From Oscillospiraceae bacterium (GTDB lineage: Bacteria > Bacillota > Clostridia > UBA1381): a stretch of DNA of 48,004 bases. Made by a program: the position numbers and the translations under genes. The stretch lies in NCBI GenBank assembly GCA_022509025.1, contig JAFLUB010000021.1, positions 1 to 48,004 on the forward strand. Direction: 5' to 3'. How positions within the stretch are numbered: the first letter of the stretch is position 1; every line of letters begins with the position of its first letter. This document shows, in pieces, positions 24,031 through 32,259 of the stretch. The notes below the pieces were generated by a model, which ran no database searches, had not been told where the DNA came from, and was given only the letters and a program-made list of their open reading frames with translations.

Positions 24031-25104
24031 ATGAAAGATTATAGCAAATTAGAGGAAATTACCGTTAAAACACAAGAGGAACTAAATGATATTCCAAGTG
24101 ATTTTCAAGGTAGGATATACATTGAATTTGGTACATTTTGGGAAAGAGCTGTTATTTCGAAAAAATATAGATATTCAGTTGAAGCGCGGGGAAACAGTTC
24201 AGTTGTAGCGCGTGGAAACAGTTCAGTTGTAGCGTGGGGAAACAGTTCAGTTGAAGCGTGGGAAAACAGTTCAGTTGAAGCGTGGGAAAACAGTTCAGTT
24301 GAAGCGCGGGGAAACAGTTCAGTTGTAGCGCGTGGAAACAGTTCAGTTGTAGCGTGGGAAAACAGTTCAGTTGTAGCGCGTGGAAACAGTTCAGTTGAAG
24401 CGTGGGAAAACAGTTCAGTTGAAGCGTGGGAAAACAGTTCAGTTGTAGCGCGTGGAAACAGTTCAGTTGAAGCGTGGGAAAACAGTTCAGTTGAAGCGTG
24501 GGAAAACAGTTCAGTTGAAGCGTGGGAAAACAGTTCAGTTGTAGCGCGTGGAAACAGTTCAGTTGTAGCGCGGGGAAACAGTTCAGTTGTAGCAAATGGT
24601 AATACTCAAATAGTGGACAGGCTTGTTTCCGGGCGAATCGAAATAACAGGAAACGCAAGAATTGTATATATGCCTAAAACAATAGACGAATATTGTGCTT
24701 TTTATAATATAAAGCACGACAAGAAAAAAGGTGTATTTTATAAATGTGTACATAAACGTGAGGATAAATATATTTCCGACCATGATAGAGGTTTCGAATA
24801 CCGCATAGGAGAAAAAGTCAAATCCGATAGTTTTGACAATGATGTGAAAGAAGATTGCGGAAGAGGAATACACATCGCATACAAAGCGTGGGTATTAGAT
24901 TATGGACGAAACTGGAATGATTTAGCTATTCTTGAATTGGAGGTTGATTTAGATAGTATTATTATTCCTGTTAATTCTTCAGGAAAGATAAGATGCCCTG
25001 AAGCAAAGGTAATAAGAGAAGTGCCATTAGAGGAATGCGGGACATACGGCAGAATATTAGCAGCTCGGATAAAGAAAACAGAGACCACGAGCAAGGAGGA
25101 TTAA
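24031..25104 (+). CDS. Octapeptide-repeat protein with DUF7666-like C-terminal domain
   Basis: 357 aa. Residues 1-49 are a unique head. Residues 50-185 are 17 uninterrupted octapeptides of the form V-[VE]-A-[RW]-[GE]-N-S-S, and residues 186-193 a decayed 18th (VVANGNTQ). Alternating hydrophobic and polar residues with an Asn ladder suggest a beta-solenoid. The C-terminal 150 residues (MPKTIDEYCAFYNIKHDKKKGVFYKC..) resemble the DUF7666 domain of phage proteins. Function unknown. The repeat number is probably unstable because the DNA units are near-identical. Confidence 0.75.
   Translation: MKDYSKLEEITVKTQEELNDIPSDFQGRIYIEFGTFWERAVISKKYRYSVEARGNSSVVARGNSSVVAWGNSSVEAWENSSVEAWENSSVEARGNSSVVARGNSSVVAWENSSVVARGNSSVEAWENSSVEAWENSSVVARGNSSVEAWENSSVEAWENSSVEAWENSSVVARGNSSVVARGNSSVVANGNTQIVDRLVSGRIEITGNARIVYMPKTIDEYCAFYNIKHDKKKGVFYKCVHKREDKYISDHDRGFEYRIGEKVKSDSFDNDVKEDCGRGIHIAYKAWVLDYGRNWNDLAILELEVDLDSIIIPVNSSGKIRCPEAKVIREVPLEECGTYGRILAARIKKTETTSKED
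24178..24585 (+). repeat. Coding minisatellite, 17 units of 24 bp
   Basis: Seventeen head-to-tail 24-bp units. AACAGTTCAGTTG across each unit junction is invariant, and change is confined to a few positions: GAA/GTA, CGG/CGT/TGG and GGA/GAA codons. This is a repeat array inside a gene, not a CRISPR array (no spacers). Confidence 0.95.
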
Positions 25105-25107
25105 ACA

Positions 25108-25428
25108 ATGCCAATATGTAGGATATGCGGGTGCGAATTTAAACCAAACAGCAGCGGAGGATACGGCGAAAAAATATGCAGTAATGACGCTTGTTGGAAA
25201 CAGGCGTGGAATGACGCAATCGCCCCGTTTGTAAAGTATGCAATACAAGAGAATACAGGGCGCAAATACCGCCGTGTAACAGGCAAAGAACGACAACAGA
25301 TAATAGAAATGCATAAACAAGGAATAAGACGGAGAGAAATTGCTAAAGAGCTTAAAATACCATACGCCAATGTAGGTCATATAATTCGCAGCTATGAAGC
25401 GGAAAGAGAAGAGGAAACAAACATATGA
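25108..25428 (+). CDS. Zinc-finger plus HTH DNA-binding protein
   Basis: 106 aa. The N-terminal Cys cluster (CRICGCEF...CSNDACW) is followed by a resolvase-like HTH (IEMHKQGIRRREIAKELKIPYANVGHIIR). It is the last gene before the structural module, the usual place of a late activator, and the putative activator box overlaps its own stop codon. An activator role is inference. Confidence 0.65.
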   Translation: MPICRICGCEFKPNSSGGYGEKICSNDACWKQAWNDAIAPFVKYAIQENTGRKYRRVTGKERQQIIEMHKQGIRRREIAKELKIPYANVGHIIRSYEAEREEETNI

Positions 25429-25473
25429 AAACATTGCGATTTTTCTTCCTATAGGCTTCAAATGTGATATAAT
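25427..25473 (+). promoter_or_regulatory. Activator-type promoter, GAAAACATTGCG box plus TATAAT
   Basis: The box (25427-25438) lies exactly 29 bases before TATAAT (25468-25473), and the -35 region is poor (CTTCCT). The same box at the same 29-base distance occurs at 33475-33521. Confidence 0.6.
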
Positions 25474-25490
25474 ATAAGGAGAGATGATTT

Positions 25491-25871
25491 ATGTTATTTG
25501 AAGTAACGAGAACAAGTAGAAATTATGATTATGAAATTCCACATCCAAAGTGCAAGAAAATTACACGTGTATATACACAGGTACGCAATTTCACGTCACC
25601 AGAAGAATATGATAATTGGTGCCGAGAAAACCGCTGGCTGATTAGAAAAAATGAATTTCCTTGGCTTGAGTTTGGAACAAATCATCGCTATAACGAAAAC
25701 GGTTGCATAATGCGAGATAACGGAACATCGGATACTTGGGGTATAGAAATCAATTCTTTAGAAGAATTATTGGATTTTCAGCGTAGTGTCGGAGAAAGCA
25801 TTATACTACAAATAAGCGATATAGACAAAAAGACGCCGTGTTTGGAAATATACGACGATTATCGAGAGTAG
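25491..25871 (+). CDS. Phage accessory protein, paralogue of the 32952-33386 gene
   Basis: 126 aa. It shares start (MLFEVTR) and most of the C-terminal half (GTNHRYNENG, IMRDNGT, TWGIEINSLEELL, SDIDKKTP, LEIYD) with the protein at 32952-33386. The N-terminal third differs in length and sequence. SD AAGGAG. No function known; it is predicted alpha/beta, acidic and soluble. Confidence 0.7.
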   Translation: MLFEVTRTSRNYDYEIPHPKCKKITRVYTQVRNFTSPEEYDNWCRENRWLIRKNEFPWLEFGTNHRYNENGCIMRDNGTSDTWGIEINSLEELLDFQRSVGESIILQISDIDKKTPCLEIYDDYRE

Positions 25872-25884
25872 AAATAATAGGTGT

Positions 25885-25916
25885 ATCGCCCTTAATAGAT
25901 GGCGTCTTAGGGCGAT
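25885..25916 (+). other. Hairpin in the gap before the TTG-started gene
   Basis: ATCGCCCT (25885-25892) pairs with AGGGCGAT (25909-25916), with no T-run. A TATAAT follows near 25932 without a clear -35. It may be a stability or processing element. Confidence 0.35.
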
Positions 25917-25958
25917 GGAACAGAGGCGGGTATAATCGAATACAGGAGGGTAAAAACC

Positions 25959-26207
25959 TTGAATGAAACATTAGCAACGGAAATGATGGCAGAGTTAAAA
26001 GCAAGCGGTAAGCGGTGGTTTATAGCATTTTTAACCGTGACCGTATTATGGTTTGCAACAATAGGCGGTTTCCTGTGGTATCTGAATACGCCTGACGAAA
26101 GTATGGCGGTGGAATTACGCAGTGACGAGGGAAACGCTAATTATGTAGGTAATGATATGAATGGAGTGATTAACAATGGCAGCAACGGTAAAAGTAACAA
26201 CGACTAA
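25959..26207 (+). CDS. Small membrane protein common in Clostridia phages
   Basis: 82 aa from TTG, eight bases after SD AGGAGG. Residues 20-44 form one membrane helix (RWFIAFLTVTVLWFATIGGF), followed by an Asn/Gly-rich acidic tail. Similar proteins precede the terminase genes of many Firmicutes phages; function unknown. Confidence 0.7.
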   Translation: MNETLATEMMAELKASGKRWFIAFLTVTVLWFATIGGFLWYLNTPDESMAVELRSDEGNANYVGNDMNGVINNGSNGKSNND

Positions 26208-26295
26208 ACGCAAGGGTAAAAAGGCAAAGCCGAAAAAAGCCGAAGAAGAAAGGATAAGACAATGTGCGGAATACTTGGTATATGCTTGGGAGTAG
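26176..26295 (+). CDS. Very small basic protein overlapping its neighbours
   Basis: 39 aa (MAATVKVTTTKRKGKKAKPK...YLVYAWE), highly basic in the first half. SD GGAGTGAT within the end of the previous gene. It overlaps both flanking genes in other frames, so it may be coupled or spurious. Confidence 0.45.
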   Translation: MAATVKVTTTKRKGKKAKPKKAEEERIRQCAEYLVYAWE

Positions 26296-26684
26296 GCGCA
26301 CTCTGCTATTTAATAATGATTTTTAAATTATTTAGTAGCACTGGGAAATATAAAGATAAGCACAACGATATGCCCTCAGGAGCAGCGGCTATGATTGCGG
26401 CTATAAACGAAAGAACGAAAGAGTTCGCAAAGATGGATATAAAATGCGAAACTTCAAAACCGTTTGCAAGCGAGGCTGAATATACAAAGTTTGAAGAAGA
26501 TTATTGCAAGTCTTGTTTTAAGAACAAAAACGGAATTTATTGTAAAACAAGAGAAGCGTGTAAAAATTCACTTCAAAATGAATGGATAGTAGACATGGTG
26601 TGTGATGGAATCAAATACCCGCATATATGTCAACTGTTCGATGAAAAGGGTGTAACAAGAACCCTGACAGGAGAAATAGTGTAA
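26262..26684 (+). CDS. Membrane-anchored Cys-rich phage protein
   Basis: 140 aa. N-terminal membrane segment (residues 3-24), then a soluble part with five Cys (CKSCFKNKNGIYCK, CKNS, CQLF) that may bind metal or form disulfides. SD AAAGGA. Unknown function. Confidence 0.6.
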   Translation: MCGILGICLGVGALCYLIMIFKLFSSTGKYKDKHNDMPSGAAAMIAAINERTKEFAKMDIKCETSKPFASEAEYTKFEEDYCKSCFKNKNGIYCKTREACKNSLQNEWIVDMVCDGIKYPHICQLFDEKGVTRTLTGEIV

Positions 26685-26694
26685 GTGGTGATGT

Positions 26695-27102
26695 ATGGCA
26701 AAGCTGACGGATAAGCAGAAGCAAAAAATAATAGCTGACTATGTACAGACGCAGAATAAAAAGAAAACGGCAGAAATGAACGGCGTATCTCGTCCGACAG
26801 TTGACAAGATAATTGTAGAAGCAAGCGAGAGCGGACTTTACAAAAAGTTGCACCGAAAAAAAGAAGAAAACACCGAAAGCGTATTACAGTACATAGAACA
26901 ACAGGGCGACAATGTTAAAACGCTTATCGGCAAATACATAGGCGAATTACAGGACGATGACAAAATCGCCAAAGCAAGCGTAAGAGAGATTGCAACGGCT
27001 CTCGGTATCGTTATAGACAAGTTCGCGCTGCATATCGAGGCGCGAGATAAGAGGAACGAGGGAACGACAGTTAAGATTGATTGGAGTAGGGACAAGAAGT
27101 AG
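26695..27102 (+). CDS. Terminase small subunit, HTH type
   Basis: 135 aa. The N-terminal HTH (KQKIIADYVQTQNKKKTAEMNGVSRPTVDKI) would recognise the pac or cos DNA, followed by helices for oligomerisation. It lies upstream of terL, separated by one small gene and a pair of inverted repeats that include its stop codon. Confidence 0.75.
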   Translation: MAKLTDKQKQKIIADYVQTQNKKKTAEMNGVSRPTVDKIIVEASESGLYKKLHRKKEENTESVLQYIEQQGDNVKTLIGKYIGELQDDDKIAKASVREIATALGIVIDKFALHIEARDKRNEGTTVKIDWSRDKK

Positions 27103-27458
27103 AAGCCTAAAAAAAATAAAATATTGAAAATTATAAGGAGCGTAAAAGAATGAAAGATATGATTTTAAAAGTTACAGAGTTAAACGACACAACTGAGATG
27201 ATGGCATCGGAGGATTATAAAGAACGATTTAAAGCCGAATATTATCAGGTGGCTATCCGCTATCAGAAATTAAAAACAATGCTTGATAAATGGGACAATG
27301 GGGAGTTAACTTTCTCGCCTACTTGTCCAAGAAGCACATACAATATGCAGATTGCGGCGATGACAGATTATATAGCTGTACTTGAAGCAAGGGCTGTAAT
27401 GGAAAATATTGAACTGTAAGTGAGACGATGAAAAGGGGCTTCTACTTCTTGTTCCTAC
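27086..27458. repeat. 22-bp inverted repeats flanking a small gene between terS and terL
   Basis: Arms at 27086-27107 and 27437-27458 are complementary at 21 of 22 positions. The left arm covers the terS stop codon; the right arm ends 20 bases before the terL start. They enclose only the small gene at 27150-27419. Confidence 0.75.
27150..27419 (+). CDS. Small phage protein resembling the crAss001_48-like family
   Basis: 89 aa, mainly helical (KERFKAEYYQVAIRYQKLKTML; MAAMTDYIAVLEARA-type end). SD AAGGAG. Such proteins are frequent in gut phages without known function. It appears inserted between terS and terL. Confidence 0.6.
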   Translation: MKDMILKVTELNDTTEMMASEDYKERFKAEYYQVAIRYQKLKTMLDKWDNGELTFSPTCPRSTYNMQIAAMTDYIAVLEARAVMENIEL

Positions 27459-27478
27459 GAAATTATAAAAATTGATTT

Positions 27479-28750
27479 ATGGCTGATATAAACATACCAA
27501 TAAAAGACATTATAATTCCGATGTATGATGATGTGTTAGAGGATATATTAAACCACGGACACACGGATTATATATTTCCAGGCGGACGAGGTAGCACGAA
27601 GTCCTCATTTGTCGGCGGGGTTGCGATACCACTGCTTATAATCCAAAATCCCGAATGTCATGCAATGATATTTCGACAGGTAGCAAACACTATACAAAAC
27701 TCGACACGCTCACAGGTCGAGTGGGGCATTTATAAAATGGGGTTAGAGGATTTGTTCACAATCCCGAAACGGTATAATAACCCTATTGTATTTAAGCCGA
27801 CAGGACAGCAGATTATATTTGCGGGAATGGACGAGCCGGGCAAATTCAAATCGTTAAAATTGCCGTTTGGATATGTCGGTATTACTTGGTGGGAGGAATT
27901 AGACCAATACGCGGGCGAGAACACAATCCGAAACGTGTTACAGTCCACACAGCGCGGCGGTGACAAGTTTTGGAACTTTATGACATTCAATCCGCCTATC
28001 AGTAAAAACAATTGGGCGAACGAATACACGGAAACGGCTGAAACAAATGAAAGGCTAAGAGAAACAACGCTTGTTGTTCGTAATACATATCTTGATGTAC
28101 CCGAAGAATGGCTCGGCGGAGAATTTATCGCGAGAGCGGAAATGCTAAAAGAGATAAATCCCCGGGCATACGAACACGAGTATATGGGTAAGGCGATAGG
28201 CACAGGCGGCGATGTATTCCAAAACGCAAGCGACCTTGATATGACAGAGTTAATACCGCAGTTTGACCGTATCTATTGCGGCATAGACTGGGGATATGCA
28301 CAAGACCCGTTCCGGTTTGTCCGTATGCACTTCGACAGTAAGCATTTGGACTTGTACATATTCGCGGAGTACAGCACGACGAAAACACGAAACGAGCAGG
28401 TGTTTGATATTCTGTATAAAGACAAGAAGCTAATTACAACGGACGAGCTTGTAACCGCCGACAGCGCAGAGGAAAAATCAATCGCGGATTTTAGGGCATA
28501 CGATGCGTTTATAAGAGGCGCAGAGAAAGGACCCGACAGCGTAAGGTACGGTATTAAGTGGCTTCAAGGCTTACGGAATATATACATTGACAAACGGCGG
28601 TGTCCGCTGACGTACAAGGAATTTGTGAATTACGAGTACGAAACGGACAGAGACGGAAACTTTATAAGCGCGTATCCTGACGCGGACAACCACAGCATAG
28701 ACGCGGTAAGGTATGCGTTAGAGAAATATTGGAAACGGAGAGGTAATTAA
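27479..28750 (+). CDS. Terminase large subunit, PBSX type
   Basis: 423 aa. The packaging ATPase has Walker A GGRGSTKSS (35-43, Lys41) and a Walker B/catalytic carboxylate in GITWWEELDQ (about 134-143). The RNase H-like nuclease has Asp270 (GIDWGYAQDP), Asp328 (TADSAEE) and Asp408 (HSIDAVRY). It cuts and pumps phage DNA into the prohead through the portal. Unlike almost all neighbours, no SD is visible before the ATG. Confidence 0.96.
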   Translation: MADINIPIKDIIIPMYDDVLEDILNHGHTDYIFPGGRGSTKSSFVGGVAIPLLIIQNPECHAMIFRQVANTIQNSTRSQVEWGIYKMGLEDLFTIPKRYNNPIVFKPTGQQIIFAGMDEPGKFKSLKLPFGYVGITWWEELDQYAGENTIRNVLQSTQRGGDKFWNFMTFNPPISKNNWANEYTETAETNERLRETTLVVRNTYLDVPEEWLGGEFIARAEMLKEINPRAYEHEYMGKAIGTGGDVFQNASDLDMTELIPQFDRIYCGIDWGYAQDPFRFVRMHFDSKHLDLYIFAEYSTTKTRNEQVFDILYKDKKLITTDELVTADSAEEKSIADFRAYDAFIRGAEKGPDSVRYGIKWLQGLRNIYIDKRRCPLTYKEFVNYEYETDRDGNFISAYPDADNHSIDAVRYALEKYWKRRGN

Positions 28751-28751
28751 A

Positions 28752-29207
28752 ATGGATAGAGAGAGATTATTTCGTGGTAAGCGGGTAGATAACGGCGAAT
28801 GGGTAGAGGGTGCAAGCATAAATAAGCAAACAGACATTCACGGAAAAAAACACGTTTATGTAGGATTGCCCGCTGTATATAAAATGTACCACCATCAGGA
28901 AACAGTGGAATGGGTTGAAGTTATCCCCGAAACAGTTGGCGAATACACAGGCTCGCCAGATAAAAGCGGCAACAAGATATTTGAAGACGATATTGTGCGA
29001 GATACATTCAATGGAGAAATATTATTTATTAAATATCTGTCTGAGTATATGAGATTTGTGCCAGTACGAAAGGGAATAATTTTTAGAATTATTTCAAATT
29101 CCCGTATGGAGGTTATCGGCAATATCCACGACAATCCTGAATTGTTAAACGCGGATAAATCAGCCGCTGAATATGCGGACAATGGTGTGTTACAACCCGC
29201 TACCTGA
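28752..29207 (+). CDS. YopX-family protein
   Basis: 151 aa. Typical start (RERLFRGKRVDNGEWVEGA) and motifs (TVGEYTGSPDKSGNKIFEDDIV; MEVIGNIHDNPELL) of the YopX family found in Firmicutes phages. Function unknown. It begins one base after terL. Confidence 0.9.
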   Translation: MDRERLFRGKRVDNGEWVEGASINKQTDIHGKKHVYVGLPAVYKMYHHQETVEWVEVIPETVGEYTGSPDKSGNKIFEDDIVRDTFNGEILFIKYLSEYMRFVPVRKGIIFRIISNSRMEVIGNIHDNPELLNADKSAAEYADNGVLQPAT

Positions 29208-29223
29208 TTAGGAGGAATAATAT

Positions 29224-29268
29224 ATGTTTTCGCAGATATGGCAGAAAATAAAGGAGCTGATACTATGA
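29224..29268 (+). CDS. 14-codon ORF resembling the portal N-terminus
   Basis: MFSQIWQKIKELIL with SD AGGAGG correctly spaced; its stop overlaps the next start (ATGA). It matches the portal start MFNRIIERIREVIRKL in pattern (MF, Ile, Lys/Arg-Ile-Lys/Arg-Glu, Ile). It may be a remnant of a portal 5' end left by insertion of the following gene, or a coupling leader. Confidence 0.5.
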   Translation: MFSQIWQKIKELIL

Positions 29269-29447
29269 GCAAATCGTTAGAAAAAGTAGCGAATGAAGCC
29301 AGTGCAGATGCTGCTCAACCCGTGCTTCGTGAAACCATAACGCTTTACATCAACGGAGTTCCAACTGTCGTGTATAAAGATGTGTTAGAAAAAGAATTAA
29401 TGAAATCTTTGGGATTGCCCGGATATGATTTACAATTCGGGGCTTAG
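29265..29447 (+). CDS. Small phage protein, unknown
   Basis: 60 aa from ATG 29265, with SD AAAGGAG. It contains a short beta-like stretch (ETITLYINGVPTVVYKDVL). Sits between yopX and portal. No family recognised. Confidence 0.6.
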   Translation: MSKSLEKVANEASADAAQPVLRETITLYINGVPTVVYKDVLEKELMKSLGLPGYDLQFGA

Positions 29448-29483
29448 AACAAAAAGCACGAGCAATATAATCGAGGTGAATAT

Positions 29484-31031
29484 ATGTTTAATAGGATAAT
29501 CGAGCGGATAAGGGAGGTAATACGAAAATTGACAAGCAAGAGCATTGAGCAGGCATTAAGCATCAAGCCTACTGTATCAAGTGAAATGGCGGAGGCTATA
29601 CAGTTATGGGGCAATATGTACCAGAACAAGCCGCCGTGGAAGAAAGAGCCGACACCACACAATCCCGAGCGTGTAACAACGCTTGGGTTGCCTGCGTTTA
29701 TAGCGAGTGAAAAGGCGCGTATGTGTACACTTGAAATGAAATCAGAAATAACCGCGCCTATGGAAGAAACGGAAGAAGTCGAAAAGATAAGCGGACTGTC
29801 GTACACCACGAAACAGGCTAAAGGAAGCACGGAGCGCGCGGAGTTTCTTAATAAGCAGTATCAAAACACTATAATGCGCGACATTCGTACACAGCTTGAA
29901 TACGGTCTTGCGAAAGGTGGTCTTGTTATAAAGCCGTATGTTGTATTTGGCGAGAACGGTACAGAAGATAAAATCGTTATGGACTATATACAGGCAGACG
30001 ATTTCTACCCTATTTCCTTTGATGTAAGCGGAAGAATAACCGCAGCGGCATTTGTTCAGCGAATAATAGATAAAGACTATGTTTATAGTCGATTGGAGTA
30101 TCACAAATTAGAGGGTACAACGGTAACGGTTGTAAATAAGGCGTTTCGTAATAGTGTTAATGCTGCTCGGAACACTGACGATTTGGGAACGGAAATTCCT
30201 TTAACATCTGTACCTGAATGGGCGGCGGTAGAGCCTGAAACCATAATAAAGAATGTTGACCGTCTGCTATTTGCTTATTTCAAGACACCGCTTGCAAATA
30301 CTGTTGACACATACAGCCCGCTTGGTATGAGTGTGTACGGACGCGCGGCGGACTTAATTAAGGACGCAGACGAGCAGTACAGTCGTACATTATGGGAGTA
30401 TGAGGGTAGCGAATTAGCGGTAGATATAGATAGCTTAGTCCTCAAACAAGAGGAAGATAAAAACCATAATGTTATTTATATGTCCCCTACAAAGCAAAAC
30501 CGTTTGTTTAGAGGTATCGACAATAACGATGAAGCATTTTACAATGTATTCAATCCGACAATAAGAGACGCAAGCCTATTCAATGGTCTTAATGAGATTT
30601 TAATGCGTATTGAAGATGTATGCGAACTGGCGCGCGGAACGATTGCGGACGTAGACAAAGAAGCAAGGACGGCTACGGAAATATCCGTGTTGAAACAGAG
30701 AAGCTATGCGGCGAATGCACAGTTACAGACCGCGCTTGAATACGCATTAAGTGATGTTGTGTATGCAATGAACGCTTACGCTGCACTTTACAACCTGACA
30801 CCTGACGGAGATTATAACATATCTTTTGAATGGGACGATAGCATACAGACTGATAAGGAAAGTGAAACAACAAAGCGTCTGACTCTTGTACAGAATGGAA
30901 TATCAAGCAAGGTCGAGTTCCGTATGTGGTATTACGGCGAAACAGAAGAACAGGCTTTACAGGCTCTCGCAAAGGTGCAGGCGTATAACGATTTCGAGGC
31001 GCGAGAAGCGATAGATAACTATGCTGAATGA
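29484..31031 (+). CDS. Portal protein, SPP1 gp6-like
   Basis: 515 aa. Matches the SPP1/A118 portal family in length and order: helical N-terminus, conserved QADDFYPISFDVSGRI clip/wing region, GMSVYGRAADLIKDADEQYSRTLWEYE and the stem/crown segment (ARTATEISVLKQRSYAANAQLQTALEYAL). It forms the dodecameric DNA gate at one capsid vertex. SD GAGGTG. Its end overlaps the minor capsid gene. Confidence 0.93.
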   Translation: MFNRIIERIREVIRKLTSKSIEQALSIKPTVSSEMAEAIQLWGNMYQNKPPWKKEPTPHNPERVTTLGLPAFIASEKARMCTLEMKSEITAPMEETEEVEKISGLSYTTKQAKGSTERAEFLNKQYQNTIMRDIRTQLEYGLAKGGLVIKPYVVFGENGTEDKIVMDYIQADDFYPISFDVSGRITAAAFVQRIIDKDYVYSRLEYHKLEGTTVTVVNKAFRNSVNAARNTDDLGTEIPLTSVPEWAAVEPETIIKNVDRLLFAYFKTPLANTVDTYSPLGMSVYGRAADLIKDADEQYSRTLWEYEGSELAVDIDSLVLKQEEDKNHNVIYMSPTKQNRLFRGIDNNDEAFYNVFNPTIRDASLFNGLNEILMRIEDVCELARGTIADVDKEARTATEISVLKQRSYAANAQLQTALEYALSDVVYAMNAYAALYNLTPDGDYNISFEWDDSIQTDKESETTKRLTLVQNGISSKVEFRMWYYGETEEQALQALAKVQAYNDFEAREAIDNYAE

Positions 31032-32259
31032 AAATCAAATTGATGACTTAATACAGCCGCTTATAGACCGGCAAAGAGAGATTGAAGAAACTGTCATTAT
31101 GGCTATTGTCCGGCGGATAGGCAAAATAAAAGACCTCTCCCCTGCCGATGTGTATAAACTTGAACGGCTGTATCAGACAGGCTCGGACGCACAAAAAATA
31201 AACAAGCGTGTTGCAGAGCTGACGCGTGAATCGGAAAGCGAAATAAAGAAGATAATCAAGACTATTGCACAGGACGCGTACAAGGACGCTAAAGCCTTTT
31301 ACGATTACAGGGAAATACCTTATATACCCTATGCCGAAAACGAGGCGCTACAGACAATTGTGGAGGGCGTGAGGCGTGTCACACTTGCGGACTATACCAA
31401 TCTTTCAAACTCAACGGCGTTTATGCTGCGTGACCCGACAAATCCGCTTATAATACGCCCTACACCGATAGCATTAACCTACCAGACCGTTATAGATAGA
31501 GCGGTACAGTCGGTTGCAATGGGTATAGAGTCTTATAATACGCTCATACCGAACGCTATACGAGATTTAACGCAAAGAGGTATTACAGTAGTAGATTACA
31601 CTACCGACGAGGGAAAGCCACATAGAGTACGACTTGACACGGTTGTACGGCGCAATATTCTTGATGGTATACGAGATGTACAGCAAAAGACACAGGAATA
31701 CATAGGCGAGCAAATAGGTGCTGACGGCGTAGAGATTTCTGTACACGAGTTTTCCGCGCCAGACCACGAGCCGATACAGGGACATCAATTCTCTAATGAG
31801 GAATACGAGAAGTTACAAACAGGACAACCCTTTGAAGATGTAAACGGTGTTAAGTTTGGAGCGATTGAGCGACCCATCGGTGTATGGAATTGCCGTCACC
31901 GCACATTTCACATTATATTATCACACTCAAAGCCTATATACACGCTTGAGCAGTTAGAGGAAATAAAGAAGCGAAACGCGGACGGCATTACTATAACTGA
32001 CCGTGACGGAAATGAGGTACAGAAAACAAAGTACTGGTGTACTCAAAAAATGCGTGATTATGAGTTGAGATTACGCAAAGCAAAAGAGGGAGAAGCTGCA
32101 GCAGAGGCGGCGAATGAAACAGACCTCGAAAACGAGTACAAATCTAAGATATACAGATTGCAGAACGAATACAAGGCGTTTTGTAATCAAAGACTCGGAG
32201 GAACGTTATCCATCCGAGTCTTTATCTATGCTAAATCTCCGTTCCATCCGGGAATTTAA
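31021..32259 (+). CDS. Phage minor capsid protein (A118 gp4-like)
   Basis: 412 aa. Family features: helical N-terminus, AIRDLTQRGITVVDYTTDEG, and the WNCRHRTFHIIL motif. It associates with the portal inside the head. The last residues (RLGGTLSIRVFIYAKSPFHPGI) are read through a perfect terminator-like hairpin and into the antisense of the HTH gene, so the original C-terminus appears replaced. Confidence 0.88.
   Translation: MLNENQIDDLIQPLIDRQREIEETVIMAIVRRIGKIKDLSPADVYKLERLYQTGSDAQKINKRVAELTRESESEIKKIIKTIAQDAYKDAKAFYDYREIPYIPYAENEALQTIVEGVRRVTLADYTNLSNSTAFMLRDPTNPLIIRPTPIALTYQTVIDRAVQSVAMGIESYNTLIPNAIRDLTQRGITVVDYTTDEGKPHRVRLDTVVRRNILDGIRDVQQKTQEYIGEQIGADGVEISVHEFSAPDHEPIQGHQFSNEEYEKLQTGQPFEDVNGVKFGAIERPIGVWNCRHRTFHIILSHSKPIYTLEQLEEIKKRNADGITITDRDGNEVQKTKYWCTQKMRDYELRLRKAKEGEAAAEAANETDLENEYKSKIYRLQNEYKAFCNQRLGGTLSIRVFIYAKSPFHPGI
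32191..32224. terminator. Hairpin at the junction of the accessory cassette
   Basis: AGACTCGGA (32191-32199) pairs perfectly with TCCGAGTCT (32213-32221), with short T-runs on both sides. It lies inside the minor capsid reading frame and just beyond the HTH gene stop, so it probably serves the minus-strand HTH gene and reduces plus read-through. Confidence 0.6.

Noticed and set aside
24178-24585. Array of regular repeats, CRISPR-like at first sight
   Set aside because: Units are contiguous, in frame and without spacers; it is a coding minisatellite, and no cas genes are near.
24152-24658. Long minus-strand reading frame with Leu-Gln-Leu-Asn-Cys-Phe repeats
   Set aside because: It is the mirror of the 24-bp repeat array in the plus-strand gene, which has the SD, unique ends and the conserved C-terminal domain.
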